In this document: one piece after another, positions 42,223 through 51,597 of the stretch | How positions within the stretch are numbered: the first letter of the stretch is position 1 | How the letters are laid out: the number at the start of each line of letters is the position of its first letter | Origin: an uncultured Bacteroidales bacterium | Lineage (GTDB): Bacteria > Bacteroidota > Bacteroidia > Bacteroidales > FEN-979 | Direction of reading: 5' to 3' | Length of the DNA stretch: 64,000 nucleotides | Assembly (NCBI GenBank): GCA_903903985.1 | Contig: CAIVAT010000056.1 | Span: 1-64,000 of the forward strand | Notes under the pieces: generated by a model | The model's input: only the letters and a program-made list of their open reading frames with translations | Databases searched by the model: none | What the model was told of the DNA's origin: nothing | Translations under genes and position numbers: made by a program

Positions 42223-44502
42223 TCAGAAACTAAAACTCAACCCCAGGCTTGGCATCAGTGGCATCTGGTCGACACGCGTATAGGAGACCCGGTCGAAGTA
42301 GAAGATGTTCTGTTGATTAAGGGCATTGGTGACACTGAGGTTAATTTCGAACTTTGTTGTTTTACCAAGGAAAAAGATCTTTTTAATATTAAAATCAAGG
42401 CGGCTGTAATAGGGCAACCTTCCGGTGTCATAATTTCCGTAAAGAATCCCGAGTGAACCATTCGCCGTGGTATAATTGGTTCCCATATTCCCGAAGTTGA
42501 CCTGTTCATAAAAGCCACCTGTCTGTGTAAAAGGGAACCCGGATCCATAATTGTAACGGAGGTCAAGTTCCCACGAATTTCTTTTCCCCCAATTGAAAGT
42601 TGAAACAACATTCAGGTTATGACGCCGGTCGTAAGGCGGAACAAAACTGTATATTCCATCGTTTCGGTGGATATATCCGAGGGAATAGGTCACCCAGAAA
42701 TGAACTTTTTTCCAATCATATTTTACCGAAAAATCCACACCTTCGGCATCCCCGGTTTCAGAAGAAAAATCCTTCTTGTAATAATCCGGAACTTTAACAT
42801 TTTCCTGCGTGTCGTCATAAATTTTATTCCGGTTCAGGGCGGTCAGCTGGGGATAGTATTTGTAATAACCTTCTACATTCAACGAAAGGTTTGGATATAC
42901 ATCCCATTCGAATCCCAGCACAACCTGGTTGCATTTCTGCAATTTGTTTGTCGGGCTGGTAATAAAGCCATAGAACAGGTTCACAACATCTTTATCGTAG
43001 GTGGTACTGATCAGGTTTTGTGAATACATGCCTGCAGCCATTTTTATCCGGAAATTCCTGGCAGCATTGTATTTGACAGCCAGGCGGGGTTCAAGTGAGG
43101 CAACGGAGATGGAAGCGTAATACTGGAACCGGAGGCCGGGTTCAATGATGAATTTTCCCGGCATCCATTTATATTTCGCAAAAAACGATGCTTCCGTTGA
43201 GTTCTGGTTATAGTCGATTTGCCGGTTGACAATGTTGTAAAAGTCAAGCATTGTTTTATATCCCGCAAGTTCAAGACCGTATTTCAGCGCATCCCGTCCG
43301 AAAAAATAGGTAAAATTCAACCCACCGTTGAAACCCGAAATAGAGCTTGACCTGGGTGATTTATTGATTTCCTGCAACTCGACTTTGTAGTTTGAGTAGG
43401 CAAAGTTTCCTTCGATCAAGACAGAGCTTTTCCCAGGGATTGCAAGAAAGGTCAAACCTCCCCCGACTGATTTCCAGTTAAAATCCTGCAGTACTTTGTA
43501 TTGAACGTTGTCGGAAAAATTGAATCCGAAAATGTTGATCTTGCTTCCGTTGGCGGCATTCACCGCTATTTTTCCGTAAATGTCCAGGTAATTATAGGGA
43601 AGGCCGTTCTCATCAATGTATTTGTAAAAGATCTTGCTTGACTGTTCGAGATACGAATTCTTGACGGACAAAAGGAACGTTGCACTGGCATCATCCGGGT
43701 TTTTGGGTTTGTAGAGTGGTCCTTCCAGAAGGGCTTTGGCCCCGAAGGTGCTGATGTCGAATTTCCCCGCAATACGGTTTTTGTTGCCATCACGGGTGGT
43801 TACATCCATCACCGATGACAGACGGCCACCGTATTCTGCGCCAAAACCTCCGGTATAGACATCGACATTTTTAAGGATATCAACATCAAATACTGAGAAC
43901 AAGCCAATGGAATGGAACGGATTGTATACGATCATCCCGTCGTAAAGCACCTTATTCTGTATTGGTGGGCCTCCACGGATATAAAGCTGGCCACCCTGGT
44001 CGCCGGAAAAAATAACTCCGGGTAAAATCTGGAGGTACTGGGCTAAATCAGGCTGACCACCAATGGTGGGAATCGATTGAATCTCTTTTGGTGTAATTTT
44101 AATGATGCTGGTTTGTGTTTCCCTGACCTTATCCTGGCGTGCCGCAGAAATATTGATTTCATCAAGCTGGAATGTCGCTTTTTTCAGGTAAAGTTTTTTC
44201 GTAAGTAAATCGTTGGGTTTTAAGGTAACAGGTATTTTTAACGTGTCAAATCCGACATAGGTGATCATCAGGAAATAATCTCCGGGCGGAATTTTGGTAA
44301 TTGCAAAATATCCGTTGGCATCGGTTGGGGTGCCAATGGAAGTTTTGTACAGGTAAACGTTCGTAAACAGAACGGGTTCGCCGGTTTCCTGTTCATAAAC
44401 AAAACCGCGGATGGAGCAATTCTGGGCCACGATGGGTGTTTGAAAAACCATGAAAAGCAACGCAAGAGAAACAGGGAGAATTAAACTTCGGAGGAGCTTC
44501 AT
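42223..44502 (-). CDS. TonB-dependent outer-membrane receptor with carboxypeptidase-regulatory domain
   Basis: A 759-residue protein. The signal peptide starts at ATG 44502 (MKLLRSLILPVSLALLFMVF); readings from 44553 are longer without reason. A CarboxypepD_reg-like domain (about 27-105, IRGFVYEQETGEPVLFTNVY) precedes the plug (TQTSIIKITPKEIQSIPTIG, GGQLYIRGGPPIQNKVLYDG) and a beta-barrel ending GLSFSF. No SusD partner, so it is a non-SusC receptor of the kind used for metal chelates, vitamins or small peptides; the ligand is unknown. Divergent from iorA. Confidence 0.88.
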   Translation of the reverse strand: MKLLRSLILPVSLALLFMVFQTPIVAQNCSIRGFVYEQETGEPVLFTNVYLYKTSIGTPTDANGYFAITKIPPGDYFLMITYVGFDTLKIPVTLKPNDLLTKKLYLKKATFQLDEINISAARQDKVRETQTSIIKITPKEIQSIPTIGGQPDLAQYLQILPGVIFSGDQGGQLYIRGGPPIQNKVLYDGMIVYNPFHSIGLFSVFDVDILKNVDVYTGGFGAEYGGRLSSVMDVTTRDGNKNRIAGKFDISTFGAKALLEGPLYKPKNPDDASATFLLSVKNSYLEQSSKIFYKYIDENGLPYNYLDIYGKIAVNAANGSKINIFGFNFSDNVQYKVLQDFNWKSVGGGLTFLAIPGKSSVLIEGNFAYSNYKVELQEINKSPRSSSISGFNGGLNFTYFFGRDALKYGLELAGYKTMLDFYNIVNRQIDYNQNSTEASFFAKYKWMPGKFIIEPGLRFQYYASISVASLEPRLAVKYNAARNFRIKMAAGMYSQNLISTTYDKDVVNLFYGFITSPTNKLQKCNQVVLGFEWDVYPNLSLNVEGYYKYYPQLTALNRNKIYDDTQENVKVPDYYKKDFSSETGDAEGVDFSVKYDWKKVHFWVTYSLGYIHRNDGIYSFVPPYDRRHNLNVVSTFNWGKRNSWELDLRYNYGSGFPFTQTGGFYEQVNFGNMGTNYTTANGSLGILYGNYDTGRLPYYSRLDFNIKKIFFLGKTTKFEINLSVTNALNQQNIFYFDRVSYTRVDQMPLMPSLGLSFSF

Positions 44503-44646
44503 AACTTGTTGAAAATTGTACCGGAACCAAGGGACAAAAGTAGTTATAATCATCGGTTAAAAAAAAGAAAACACTTATTGCTTAGAAACTGCCATTGGAA
44601 AAATATTCTTATTTTTGTCAAAGTACAATTACCTTTAAATATCGTT

Positions 44647-46254
44647 ATGCAGAGATTATTGCTATTGGGGGATGAGGCCATTGCTCAGGCTGCCCTGGAT
44701 GCCGGGTTGTCGGGCATCTACGCCTATCCCGGAACTCCATCGACGGAGATCACCGAATTTGTGCAGAATTCGAAATTTGCCAGTGAAAACAATATTCATT
44801 CGAGTTGGTCTGCTAACGAAAAAACAGCCATGGAATCAGCTCTTGGCATGTCGTATGCCGGTAAAAGGACCATGGTGTGCATGAAACATGTGGGGTTGAA
44901 CGTTGCTGCTGATCCTTTTATAAATTCGGCCATTACCGGGGCGAACGGAGGTATGATTGTGGTATCGGCAGATGATCCTTCGATGCATTCATCGCAGAAT
45001 GAGCAGGATTCACGTTTTTATGGAAAGTTTGCACTTGTGCCGATCCTTGAGCCGTGCGATCAGCAGGAGGCTTATGACATGGTCCATTACGGTTTTGATT
45101 TCTCAGAAAAGTTCAAAGTGCCTGTTTTAATGCGCATTACCACACGGATGGCTCATTCGCGTTCAGGGGTGATCAGGAAACCGGATATAAGAAAACAGAA
45201 CGAATTAAAAATGCCTTCGGATCTGCGTCAGTTTGTCCTGCTTCCGGCAATTGCAAAAAAACGCTATAAAAACCTGCTGGGGAATCATTCGGTATTTATC
45301 ACCGAGTCGGAGGCATCGCCATTCAACAGGTATATCGATGGCCCTGATAAATCAAAGGGCATCATTGTTTGCGGGATCGCTTTCAATTATCTCCTGGAAA
45401 ATTTTGAAGATCGGAAAGTGCCCAACCCGGTATTGAAGATCGGCCAGTATCCGCTGCCGCGTAACCTGGTAGAAAAAATGGCTGATGAGTGTGATGAGAT
45501 CCTGGTGATCGAAGATGGATATCCGATCATAGAGGAACTGTTAAAAGGGCTGCTGGGCCGGGGATTGAAAGTTAAAGGCCGGCTTGACGGCACCCTCCCG
45601 CGTGACGGGGAATTAAATCCGAATATTCTTGCCGTTGCCCTTGGTAAAGCCGACACTTTCGGATTGCCAGTTCCCGAACTTGTGGTCGGAAGACCTCCTT
45701 CGCTCTGCAGCGGATGTCCGCACATCGATTCCTATTATGCTTTGACTGAAACGCTCAGTGATTTATCCAACGGCCGCGTTTTTTCTGATATCGGCTGTTA
45801 TACGCTGGGCGCATTGAAACCCTATGAAGCCATCAACTCCTGTGTCGATATGGGGGCCTCCATTACCATGGCCAAAGGGGCAGCCGATGCAGGGCTGATT
45901 CCATCTGTTGCCGTGATCGGGGATTCTACTTTTACACACTCAGGTATGACCGGACTGCTTGATGCCATCAACGACAAATCACCTATTACCGTGATGATCC
46001 TGGACAATGGCACCACAGCCATGACCGGTGGGCAGGAATCACCTGCATTTGGGAAACTGGAAGACATCTGCAGGGGGTTGGGAGTGGAAGAGGCGCATAT
46101 ACGGGTTCTTAAACCGTTGAAAAAATATCATGATGAAAATGTTGCCATCATAAAAGAAGAACTGGCCTACCCCGGGGTTTCGGTGATTATTCCGCGCCGC
46201 GAGTGTATTGTCGCAATTGACAAGCGAATCCGTGCGAAATTCAAGAACAAGTAA
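44647..46254 (+). CDS. iorA: Indolepyruvate:ferredoxin oxidoreductase alpha subunit, short form
   Basis: A 535-residue thiamine-diphosphate enzyme. ATG 44647 begins MQRLLLLGDEAIAQAALDAG, the family start. Motifs: YAYPGTPSTEITEF, SANEKTAMESALGMSYAG, a CSGCPH segment and the TPP site GDSTFTHSGMTGLLDAI with LDNGTTAMTGGQ. It converts aryl-pyruvates from aromatic amino acids to aryl-acetyl-CoA with reduction of ferredoxin. The C-terminal ferredoxin-like [4Fe-4S] domain of archaeal and clostridial IorA is absent; the chain ends shortly after IIPRRECIVAIDKR. The beta subunit follows. Confidence 0.92.
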   Translation: MQRLLLLGDEAIAQAALDAGLSGIYAYPGTPSTEITEFVQNSKFASENNIHSSWSANEKTAMESALGMSYAGKRTMVCMKHVGLNVAADPFINSAITGANGGMIVVSADDPSMHSSQNEQDSRFYGKFALVPILEPCDQQEAYDMVHYGFDFSEKFKVPVLMRITTRMAHSRSGVIRKPDIRKQNELKMPSDLRQFVLLPAIAKKRYKNLLGNHSVFITESEASPFNRYIDGPDKSKGIIVCGIAFNYLLENFEDRKVPNPVLKIGQYPLPRNLVEKMADECDEILVIEDGYPIIEELLKGLLGRGLKVKGRLDGTLPRDGELNPNILAVALGKADTFGLPVPELVVGRPPSLCSGCPHIDSYYALTETLSDLSNGRVFSDIGCYTLGALKPYEAINSCVDMGASITMAKGAADAGLIPSVAVIGDSTFTHSGMTGLLDAINDKSPITVMILDNGTTAMTGGQESPAFGKLEDICRGLGVEEAHIRVLKPLKKYHDENVAIIKEELAYPGVSVIIPRRECIVAIDKRIRAKFKNK

Positions 46255-46262
46255 AAAACAAT

Positions 46263-46847
46263 ATGATGAAAAGGGATATTATTTTAGCCGGTGTTGGTGG
46301 CCAGGGAATTATTTCCATCGCTTCCATCATCGGCTATGCAGCACTTGAACAAGGGATGTTTTTAAAGCAATCGGAGGTTCATGGAATGAGCCAGCGGGGA
46401 GGCGATGTAATGTCGAATCTCAGGATCTCGCATCATGAAATTGCCTCCGATCTGATCCCATTCGGCCAGGCAGACATGATCATCTCCATTGAGCCGCTCG
46501 AAGCCCTGCGTTATCTCCCGTATCTCTCGGCTCAGGGCTGGGTGATTACCAACATCAGGCCATTCAACAATATCCCCAATTATCCCGAAATTGATCAGGT
46601 CCTGGGAGAAATCACCCGGTTGCCTCATCATATTGCGCTGGATGCAGATGCAACCGCAAAAGAGGCCGGTTCCACAAAGGCTGCCAATATTGTAATCTTA
46701 GGCGCAGCAGCGCCCTTCCTCGGAATGGCGTATCATAAGCTTGAAGATGCTATCCGGTTTATCTTCCGGACAAAAGGAGATAAAATCATCGATCTTAACC
46801 TGAATGCACTCAAAGCAGGTTGTGATTTTACAGAAAAACATATGTGA
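46263..46847 (+). CDS. iorB: Indolepyruvate:ferredoxin oxidoreductase beta subunit
   Basis: A 194-residue protein of the pyruvate/ketoisovalerate oxidoreductase gamma-type family: MKRDIILAGVGGQGIISIAS, KQSEVHGMSQRGGDVMSNLRIS and ADMIISIEPLEALRYLPYL. It pairs with IorA, whose stop is nine bases upstream. Together they ferment or assimilate aromatic amino acids in anaerobes. Nothing unusual in length or motifs. Confidence 0.94.
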   Translation: MMKRDIILAGVGGQGIISIASIIGYAALEQGMFLKQSEVHGMSQRGGDVMSNLRISHHEIASDLIPFGQADMIISIEPLEALRYLPYLSAQGWVITNIRPFNNIPNYPEIDQVLGEITRLPHHIALDADATAKEAGSTKAANIVILGAAAPFLGMAYHKLEDAIRFIFRTKGDKIIDLNLNALKAGCDFTEKHM

Positions 46848-46858
46848 TAATTTCTTTG

Positions 46859-46866
46859 TACCTTTG
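46859..46866 (+). promoter_or_regulatory. Candidate -7 element of the sphingolipid locus (TACCTTTG)
   Basis: Matches TAnnTTTG and lies 29 bases before the serine palmitoyltransferase ATG, just after the iorB stop. A -33 element at normal spacing was not found. Confidence 0.5.
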
Positions 46867-46895
46867 CACGCTTTATTTTTAGAGAACTAGAAACA

Positions 46896-48086
46896 ATGAG
46901 GATTTTACAGCGAAAAGCAGCCCACTTTACTGAACCGCAGAGAGTTGAGAAGATGGGAATTTATCCATTCTTCCGGATGATTGAATCGGATCAGGATACG
47001 GTGGTTACAATGAATGGGAAAAGGGTGCTGATGTTTGGTTCGAACAGCTACCTGGGTTTGACGAATCACCCAAAAATCAAGGAGGCCGCCATTAAAGCCA
47101 CTGAAAAGTATGGAACAGGATGTGCGGGTTCACGGTTCCTTAACGGTACGCTTGATATTCATGTTGAACTGGAAAACAAACTGGCTGAATTCGTTGGAAA
47201 ACAAGCGTCACTTGTTTACAGTACCGGTTTCCAGGTGAATCTTGGCGTAATCCCCACTGTAACCGGCCGTAATGATTATATCCTGATCGATGAACTCGAT
47301 CATGCTTCGATCATAGAAGCTACCCGTTTGTCGTTTGCCAAGGTGCTGAAATTTCGTCACAATGACATGCATTCTCTTGAAACCGTCCTGAAGCGTTGTG
47401 AGCCCGGACGGATCAAACTGATTGTGGTAGATGGCGTTTTCAGCATGGATGGTGACATAGCGAAACTACCTGAAATCGTGCGTTTATCGGAGAAATACGA
47501 AGCAACCATCATGGTCGATGATGCACACTCCATTGGCGTACTTGGAAAAAATGGCGCCGGTACGGCGAATCATTTCGGACTAACCGATAAAGTTGACCTT
47601 ATCATGGGTACATTTTCAAAATCACTGGCTGCGTTGGGCGGATTTATTGCCAGCGATTTTGAAACGATCAATTATATCAAACACCATTCCCGTACACTGA
47701 TCTTCAGCGCTTCAGCCACGCCTGCTTCAGCAGCGGCTGTGATTGCTGCACTTGAAATCATTAAAAGTGAACCCGAACGGATCGAGCATCTCTGGGAAGT
47801 GACCCATTATGCAATCGACAATTTCAGGAAACTGGGATTCGATATTGGCAACACGGTAACTCCGATCATCCCGCTCTATATCCGGGATAACCTCAAAACC
47901 CTCACCATAACCCGGCTTTTGCTGGACGAGGGAATTTTTGTGAATCCTGTCGTGGCTCCGGCCGTAAACAAGGACAATACACTGATCCGCTTTTCCCTCA
48001 TGGCCACTCATACGAAAGAACAAATAGATGTTGCGCTGGAGAAATTTGAGAAACTGGGGAAGAAGCTCCATATTATCTCAAAATAA
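46896..48086 (+). CDS. spt: Serine palmitoyltransferase (alpha-oxoamine synthase)
   Basis: A 396-residue PLP enzyme. The opening [21 protein letters not shown] and [24 protein letters not shown], and [10 protein letters not shown] strongly resemble Bacteroidetes serine palmitoyltransferases. PLP Lys242 is in [12 protein letters not shown], stacking His136 in ELDHAS, and Asp208/His211 in VDDAHSIG. It condenses serine with a fatty acyl thioester to 3-ketosphinganine. 2-amino-3-ketobutyrate CoA ligase is a related possibility. The downstream reductase and GNAT-like genes favour sphingolipid synthesis. Confidence 0.88.
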   Translation: MRILQRKAAHFTEPQRVEKMGIYPFFRMIESDQDTVVTMNGKRVLMFGSNSYLGLTNHPKIKEAAIKATEKYGTGCAGSRFLNGTLDIHVELENKLAEFVGKQASLVYSTGFQVNLGVIPTVTGRNDYILIDELDHASIIEATRLSFAKVLKFRHNDMHSLETVLKRCEPGRIKLIVVDGVFSMDGDIAKLPEIVRLSEKYEATIMVDDAHSIGVLGKNGAGTANHFGLTDKVDLIMGTFSKSLAALGGFIASDFETINYIKHHSRTLIFSASATPASAAAVIAALEIIKSEPERIEHLWEVTHYAIDNFRKLGFDIGNTVTPIIPLYIRDNLKTLTITRLLLDEGIFVNPVVAPAVNKDNTLIRFSLMATHTKEQIDVALEKFEKLGKKLHIISK

Positions 48087-48091
48087 TCCTG

Positions 48092-49225
48092 ATGATAAAA
48101 ACAAACCCGATCGAAGTAAAAAAAGTATCCACAAAAAAGGAACTCAAAAAGTTCATCGCTTTTCAGAACCAACTTTACAAAGGAAATAAATTCTGGTGTC
48201 CTCCGATGAGGTTGGATGAACTGAATACACTGAGCAGGGATAAAAACCCTGCTTTTGATTTTTGTGAAGCGGAGTATTGGCTGGCTTTTCGAGGCAAAAC
48301 AATGGTGGGCCGCATTGCCGGCATCATCAATCACAAAGCGAATGAACGCTGGAATGAAAAACTTGTACGCTTTGGCTGGATCGATTTTGTCGACGATCCG
48401 GAAGTTTCCCGGGTGTTGATAGAAACTGTCATGGAATGGGGGCAGTCGAAGGGAATGCAGGGCATTCAAGGGCCGCTTGGTTTTTCAGATATGGATAATG
48501 AAGGGATGCTGATCAAGGGCTACGATGAATTGGCAACACTGGCTTCCATATACAATTATCCCTATTATGTGGATCACATGGAAAAACTGGGCTTCACCAA
48601 GGCAGCCGATTGGGTTCAATATGAATTTGAAATCCCTCCTGTCATTCCAGAAAAAGTAGACCGTTTATCCTTGCTCGTTCAGGAAAAATACAAATTACGG
48701 TTGATCAAGGCCAAAAAGGCAAAAGAGCTGCTGCCCTATGCTCCTAAAATGTTTAAAACATTAAACCTGGCATTCAACGAGCTTTATGGCTATACTGAAT
48801 TAACCCGGAAACAGGTTGATATGTATGTAAAAGCCTATTTTGGATTTGTAAGGCCCGAATTCATCTCCTTTGTCATTGATGAACAGGATGAAGTAGTCGG
48901 GTTTGGGATTTCCCTTCCATCACTGACCAAAGCGCTCCAGAAATGCAACGGGAAACTGTTCCCGTTTGGCTTCCTCTACCTGATGATGGCGATGAAAAAG
49001 AACGATACCATTGATATGTACTTGAACGGTGTGCGCCCCGATTACCAGTCGAAGGGGGTAAATGCCTTGTATTACAATGAGATGCACCGGGCCTATATCA
49101 AATATGGAATCAAAAAGGCAATTACAAATCCGCAACTGGAAGACAACGCCAAGGCGCTTACCATCTGGAAGAATTTCAAGGGCAGGCAGCATCTGACCAG
49201 ACGTTGCTGGATTAAACACTTTTAA
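48092..49225 (+). CDS. GNAT-like protein, candidate sphingoid-base N-acyltransferase (copy 1)
   Basis: A 377-residue protein conserved next to bacterial sphingolipid genes. It has two parts: the N-terminal half (KFIAFQNQLYKGNKFWCPPM, EAEYWLAFRGKTMVGRIAGI, GPLGFSDMDNEGML) and a C-terminal GNAT-like half (DTIDMYLNGVRPDYQSKGVNALYYNEM, NPQLEDNAKALTIWKNF, shown in pieces). It starts five bases after spt. Bacterial ceramide synthase of Caulobacter is also a GNAT-fold protein, which makes this a candidate for the N-acylation step. That assignment is inference. Confidence 0.65.
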   Translation: MIKTNPIEVKKVSTKKELKKFIAFQNQLYKGNKFWCPPMRLDELNTLSRDKNPAFDFCEAEYWLAFRGKTMVGRIAGIINHKANERWNEKLVRFGWIDFVDDPEVSRVLIETVMEWGQSKGMQGIQGPLGFSDMDNEGMLIKGYDELATLASIYNYPYYVDHMEKLGFTKAADWVQYEFEIPPVIPEKVDRLSLLVQEKYKLRLIKAKKAKELLPYAPKMFKTLNLAFNELYGYTELTRKQVDMYVKAYFGFVRPEFISFVIDEQDEVVGFGISLPSLTKALQKCNGKLFPFGFLYLMMAMKKNDTIDMYLNGVRPDYQSKGVNALYYNEMHRAYIKYGIKKAITNPQLEDNAKALTIWKNFKGRQHLTRRCWIKHF

Positions 49226-49308
49226 AACCCCAACCCCATAACCCCCTTCCCCAACAAGGGAAGGGGGAGAAAGTCCCTCCCATTGTGGGGAGGAATTTAG
49301 GGTGGGGT
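49226..49308. repeat. Intergenic hairpin-rich repeat (CCCC/GGGG type)
   Basis: Starting at the base after the GNAT-like stop, ACCCCAACCCC and CCCCCTTCCCC face GGGAAGGGGG and GGGTGGGGT, forming nested imperfect hairpins. A second fragment of its left end (AAAACCCCGACCCTAACC) lies at 49342-49359. Confidence 0.6.
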
Positions 49309-49376
49309 CACTAGGCCTTTGATACCAGGAATGCTGATTTTAAAACCCCGACCCTAACCATTGAAACTTTGAACTT

Positions 49377-50381
49377 ATGAAAAAAGTACTAATTACCGGG
49401 GCCAGTGGGTTTATAGGCAGTTTTTTAGTGGAGGAAGGCCTGAAGCAGGGATTCCAGGTATATGCCGGGATACGAAAATCCAGTTCACGGGCATATTTGC
49501 AGGATCCCGGCATTGTTTTTATTGAATTCGATTTTTCGACGCGCGAAAAGGTTTTAGAAACACTGGCGCAGTGCAAGGCTGAAAATATTCGTTTTCAGTA
49601 TATTGTACACAACGCAGGTCTTACAAAAGCACAGAAAAAAGAAGATTTCTACAATGTGAACTGCAGGAATACCATTCATTTTATTGAAGCACTCATTCAG
49701 GCCGACATGGTCCCTGAGAAATTTATCTTTGTCAGCAGTCTGGCAGCATTTGGGCCAGGCAATCCGGATACCGGTGAACCGGTGCGGCACACGCATGAAC
49801 CAAAACCCATCGAATTATACGGGAAAAGCAAACTTGAAGCGGAGCGGTATATTACCTCTTTAAAAGATTTTCCGTGGCTGATCGTCAGGCCGACAGGTGT
49901 TTATGGTCCAAAGGAAAAAGACTATTTCGTGTTTTTCCAGACCATCAACCGGGGCATGGAACCCTATATTGGTTTCAGGAAACAGACACTTACATTCATT
50001 TATGTTCGTGATCTTGTACGACTGATTTTTATTGCCATGACTTCTTCTTTTATTCACAAAGCGTGGTTTGTCTCCGACGGCAAGGAATACCCTTCGGAAC
50101 AGTTTGCGGAAATCACCAAAAGAGCACTTGGAAAGAAAACGATCCGCTTTACGGTTCCTCTTTTTCTTGTAAAAACCATTGCGACTGTCGGTGAGCGGGT
50201 GGCAGGTTTATGGGGGAACATCCCAACCCTGAATAAAGACAAATACAATGTTTTAAAAAGCACAAACTGGCGTTGCGAGGTTGAACCACTAGAACAGGAC
50301 TTTGGATTCAAGGCGGAGTATGATCTGGAAAAGGGTGTTCAGGAGGCACTTGACTGGTACAAAAAAGAAAAATGGCTTTAA
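49377..50381 (+). CDS. NAD-dependent epimerase/dehydratase family reductase, CerR-like (candidate 3-ketosphinganine reductase)
   Basis: A 334-residue extended short-chain dehydrogenase. The Rossmann loop is ITGASGFIGSFL; the catalytic triad appears as Ser in FVSSLAAFG and Tyr-x3-Lys in LYGKSKLEAERY. Members of this family reduce 3-ketosphinganine (CerR) in Caulobacter and have been reported for Bacteroides sphingolipid synthesis. Its place between two GNAT-like genes, 3.5 kb from spt start, supports that role. A nucleotide-sugar epimerase is the fallback reading. Confidence 0.75.
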   Translation: MKKVLITGASGFIGSFLVEEGLKQGFQVYAGIRKSSSRAYLQDPGIVFIEFDFSTREKVLETLAQCKAENIRFQYIVHNAGLTKAQKKEDFYNVNCRNTIHFIEALIQADMVPEKFIFVSSLAAFGPGNPDTGEPVRHTHEPKPIELYGKSKLEAERYITSLKDFPWLIVRPTGVYGPKEKDYFVFFQTINRGMEPYIGFRKQTLTFIYVRDLVRLIFIAMTSSFIHKAWFVSDGKEYPSEQFAEITKRALGKKTIRFTVPLFLVKTIATVGERVAGLWGNIPTLNKDKYNVLKSTNWRCEVEPLEQDFGFKAEYDLEKGVQEALDWYKKEKWL

Positions 50382-50382
50382 A

Positions 50383-51507
50383 ATGGATGAAATCTCAATC
50401 ATCAGGGTCACGTCGAAAAAAGATTTAAAGAAATTCATTGAATTTCCTTTTCAATTGTTTAAGGGCAATGAATTCTGGGTCCCTCCGCTGAAGTTCGACG
50501 AACTTAACACCCTCAGGAAAGATAAAAATCCTGCATTTGACCATTGTGAGGCAGAGTACTGGATGGCTTTCCGGGGCGATATAGTGGTGGGAAGAATTGC
50601 AGGGATAATCAACCATCATGAAATTGCCAGGTGGAAGGTCAACCTGGTCCGGTTTGGATGGATCGACTTCGAGGATGACCCTGAAATATCCCGGATTTTA
50701 ATTGAAACAGTCTACGATTGGGGTAGCTCAAAGGGTATGGCCGGTATTCACGGGCCGCTGGGATTTACGGATATGGATCCCGAAGGCATGCTTATTGAAG
50801 GGTTTGACCAGGTATCCAGCCTTTCGGCCATATATAATTTTCCTTATTACAATGACCACCTTCAACGACTTGGTTTTCGAAAAGCCACCGACTGGGTGCA
50901 ACTCGAGATCAAGGTTCCGGATAAAATACCGGAGAAAGTGGAGCGAATGACCCGGATCGTACTTCAAAAATATGATCTGCACCTGTTAAAAGCACGGAAA
51001 CCGAAGGAACTCCGGCCATATGCCGAGAAGATGTTCACCATGTATAATGAAGCTTTTGTCGGCCTCTATGGGTTTACGACTTTGACTGCCAAACAAATTG
51101 ATTGTTATACCCGTCAGTATTTTGGATTTATCCGGCCTGAGTTTGTCTCCATGGTGCTCGATTCAAAAGATGAAGTTGTTGGATTTGGAATCACTATGCC
51201 AAGCCTTTCAAAAGCACTTCAAAAAGCAAAAGGGTCGTTGTTCCCGTTTGGCTTCTTCCACCTGTTGCGTGCCATGCGCAAAAACGATACGATCCACATG
51301 TATCTTGTTGGGGTTCGTTCCGATTACCAGGGAAAAGGGATCCTGGCGCTGGTATACCAGGAACTGACAAAGGCTTATATCGATGCAGGGATAAAACTGA
51401 CAAGGACCCATCCACAGCTGGAAGAAAACTTCAAGGCGCTCTCAATCTGGAAAAATTATGATGGACGGGTGAATATCAGGCGACGTTGCTGGATCAGGGA
51501 TTATTAA
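50383..51507 (+). CDS. GNAT-like protein, paralogue of the 48092 gene (copy 2)
   Basis: A 374-residue protein that aligns along its full length with copy 1 (both have AEYW-AFRG, VGRIAGIINH, LVRFGWIDF, GPLGF-DMD-EGML and an IHMYLVGVRSDYQGKG GNAT loop), by eye well over half identical. I used ATG 50383, one base after the reductase stop. The last gene of the sphingolipid run, ended by a palindrome and a strong terminator. The two copies may use different acyl donors or bases, or one may be regulatory; this cannot be decided from sequence. Confidence 0.65.
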   Translation: MDEISIIRVTSKKDLKKFIEFPFQLFKGNEFWVPPLKFDELNTLRKDKNPAFDHCEAEYWMAFRGDIVVGRIAGIINHHEIARWKVNLVRFGWIDFEDDPEISRILIETVYDWGSSKGMAGIHGPLGFTDMDPEGMLIEGFDQVSSLSAIYNFPYYNDHLQRLGFRKATDWVQLEIKVPDKIPEKVERMTRIVLQKYDLHLLKARKPKELRPYAEKMFTMYNEAFVGLYGFTTLTAKQIDCYTRQYFGFIRPEFVSMVLDSKDEVVGFGITMPSLSKALQKAKGSLFPFGFFHLLRAMRKNDTIHMYLVGVRSDYQGKGILALVYQELTKAYIDAGIKLTRTHPQLEENFKALSIWKNYDGRVNIRRRCWIRDY

Positions 51508-51537
51508 CCCTTGGAGGGTCCGTGACCCTCCAAGGGT
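51507..51537. repeat. Perfect 14-bp palindrome at a stop codon
   Basis: Arms 51507-51520 and 51524-51537 (ACCCTTGGAGGGTC / GACCCTCCAAGGGT) around a 3-base loop. It starts on the last base of the GNAT-like stop codon and shares the AGGGTC-loop-GACCCT centre with the palindrome at 3712-3752. Confidence 0.8.
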
Positions 51538-51543
51538 CAGGTT

Positions 51544-51582
51544 AAAAAAAAGAAGGCTGCCAACCGGCAGCCTTCTTTTTTT
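51544..51582. terminator. Bidirectional rho-independent terminator
   Basis: A run of A, a perfect stem GAAGGCTGCC (51552-51561) / GGCAGCCTTC (51566-51575) with a 4-base loop, then a run of T. It serves the plus-strand sphingolipid run and the minus-strand SusD gene that ends at 51598. Confidence 0.9.
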
Positions 51583-51597
51583 GTGAGCAAGGGAAAA

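Noticed and set aside
44506-44646. N-terminal extension of IorA
   Set aside because: The residues do not resemble the family, and ATG 44647 starts exactly at the conserved beginning.
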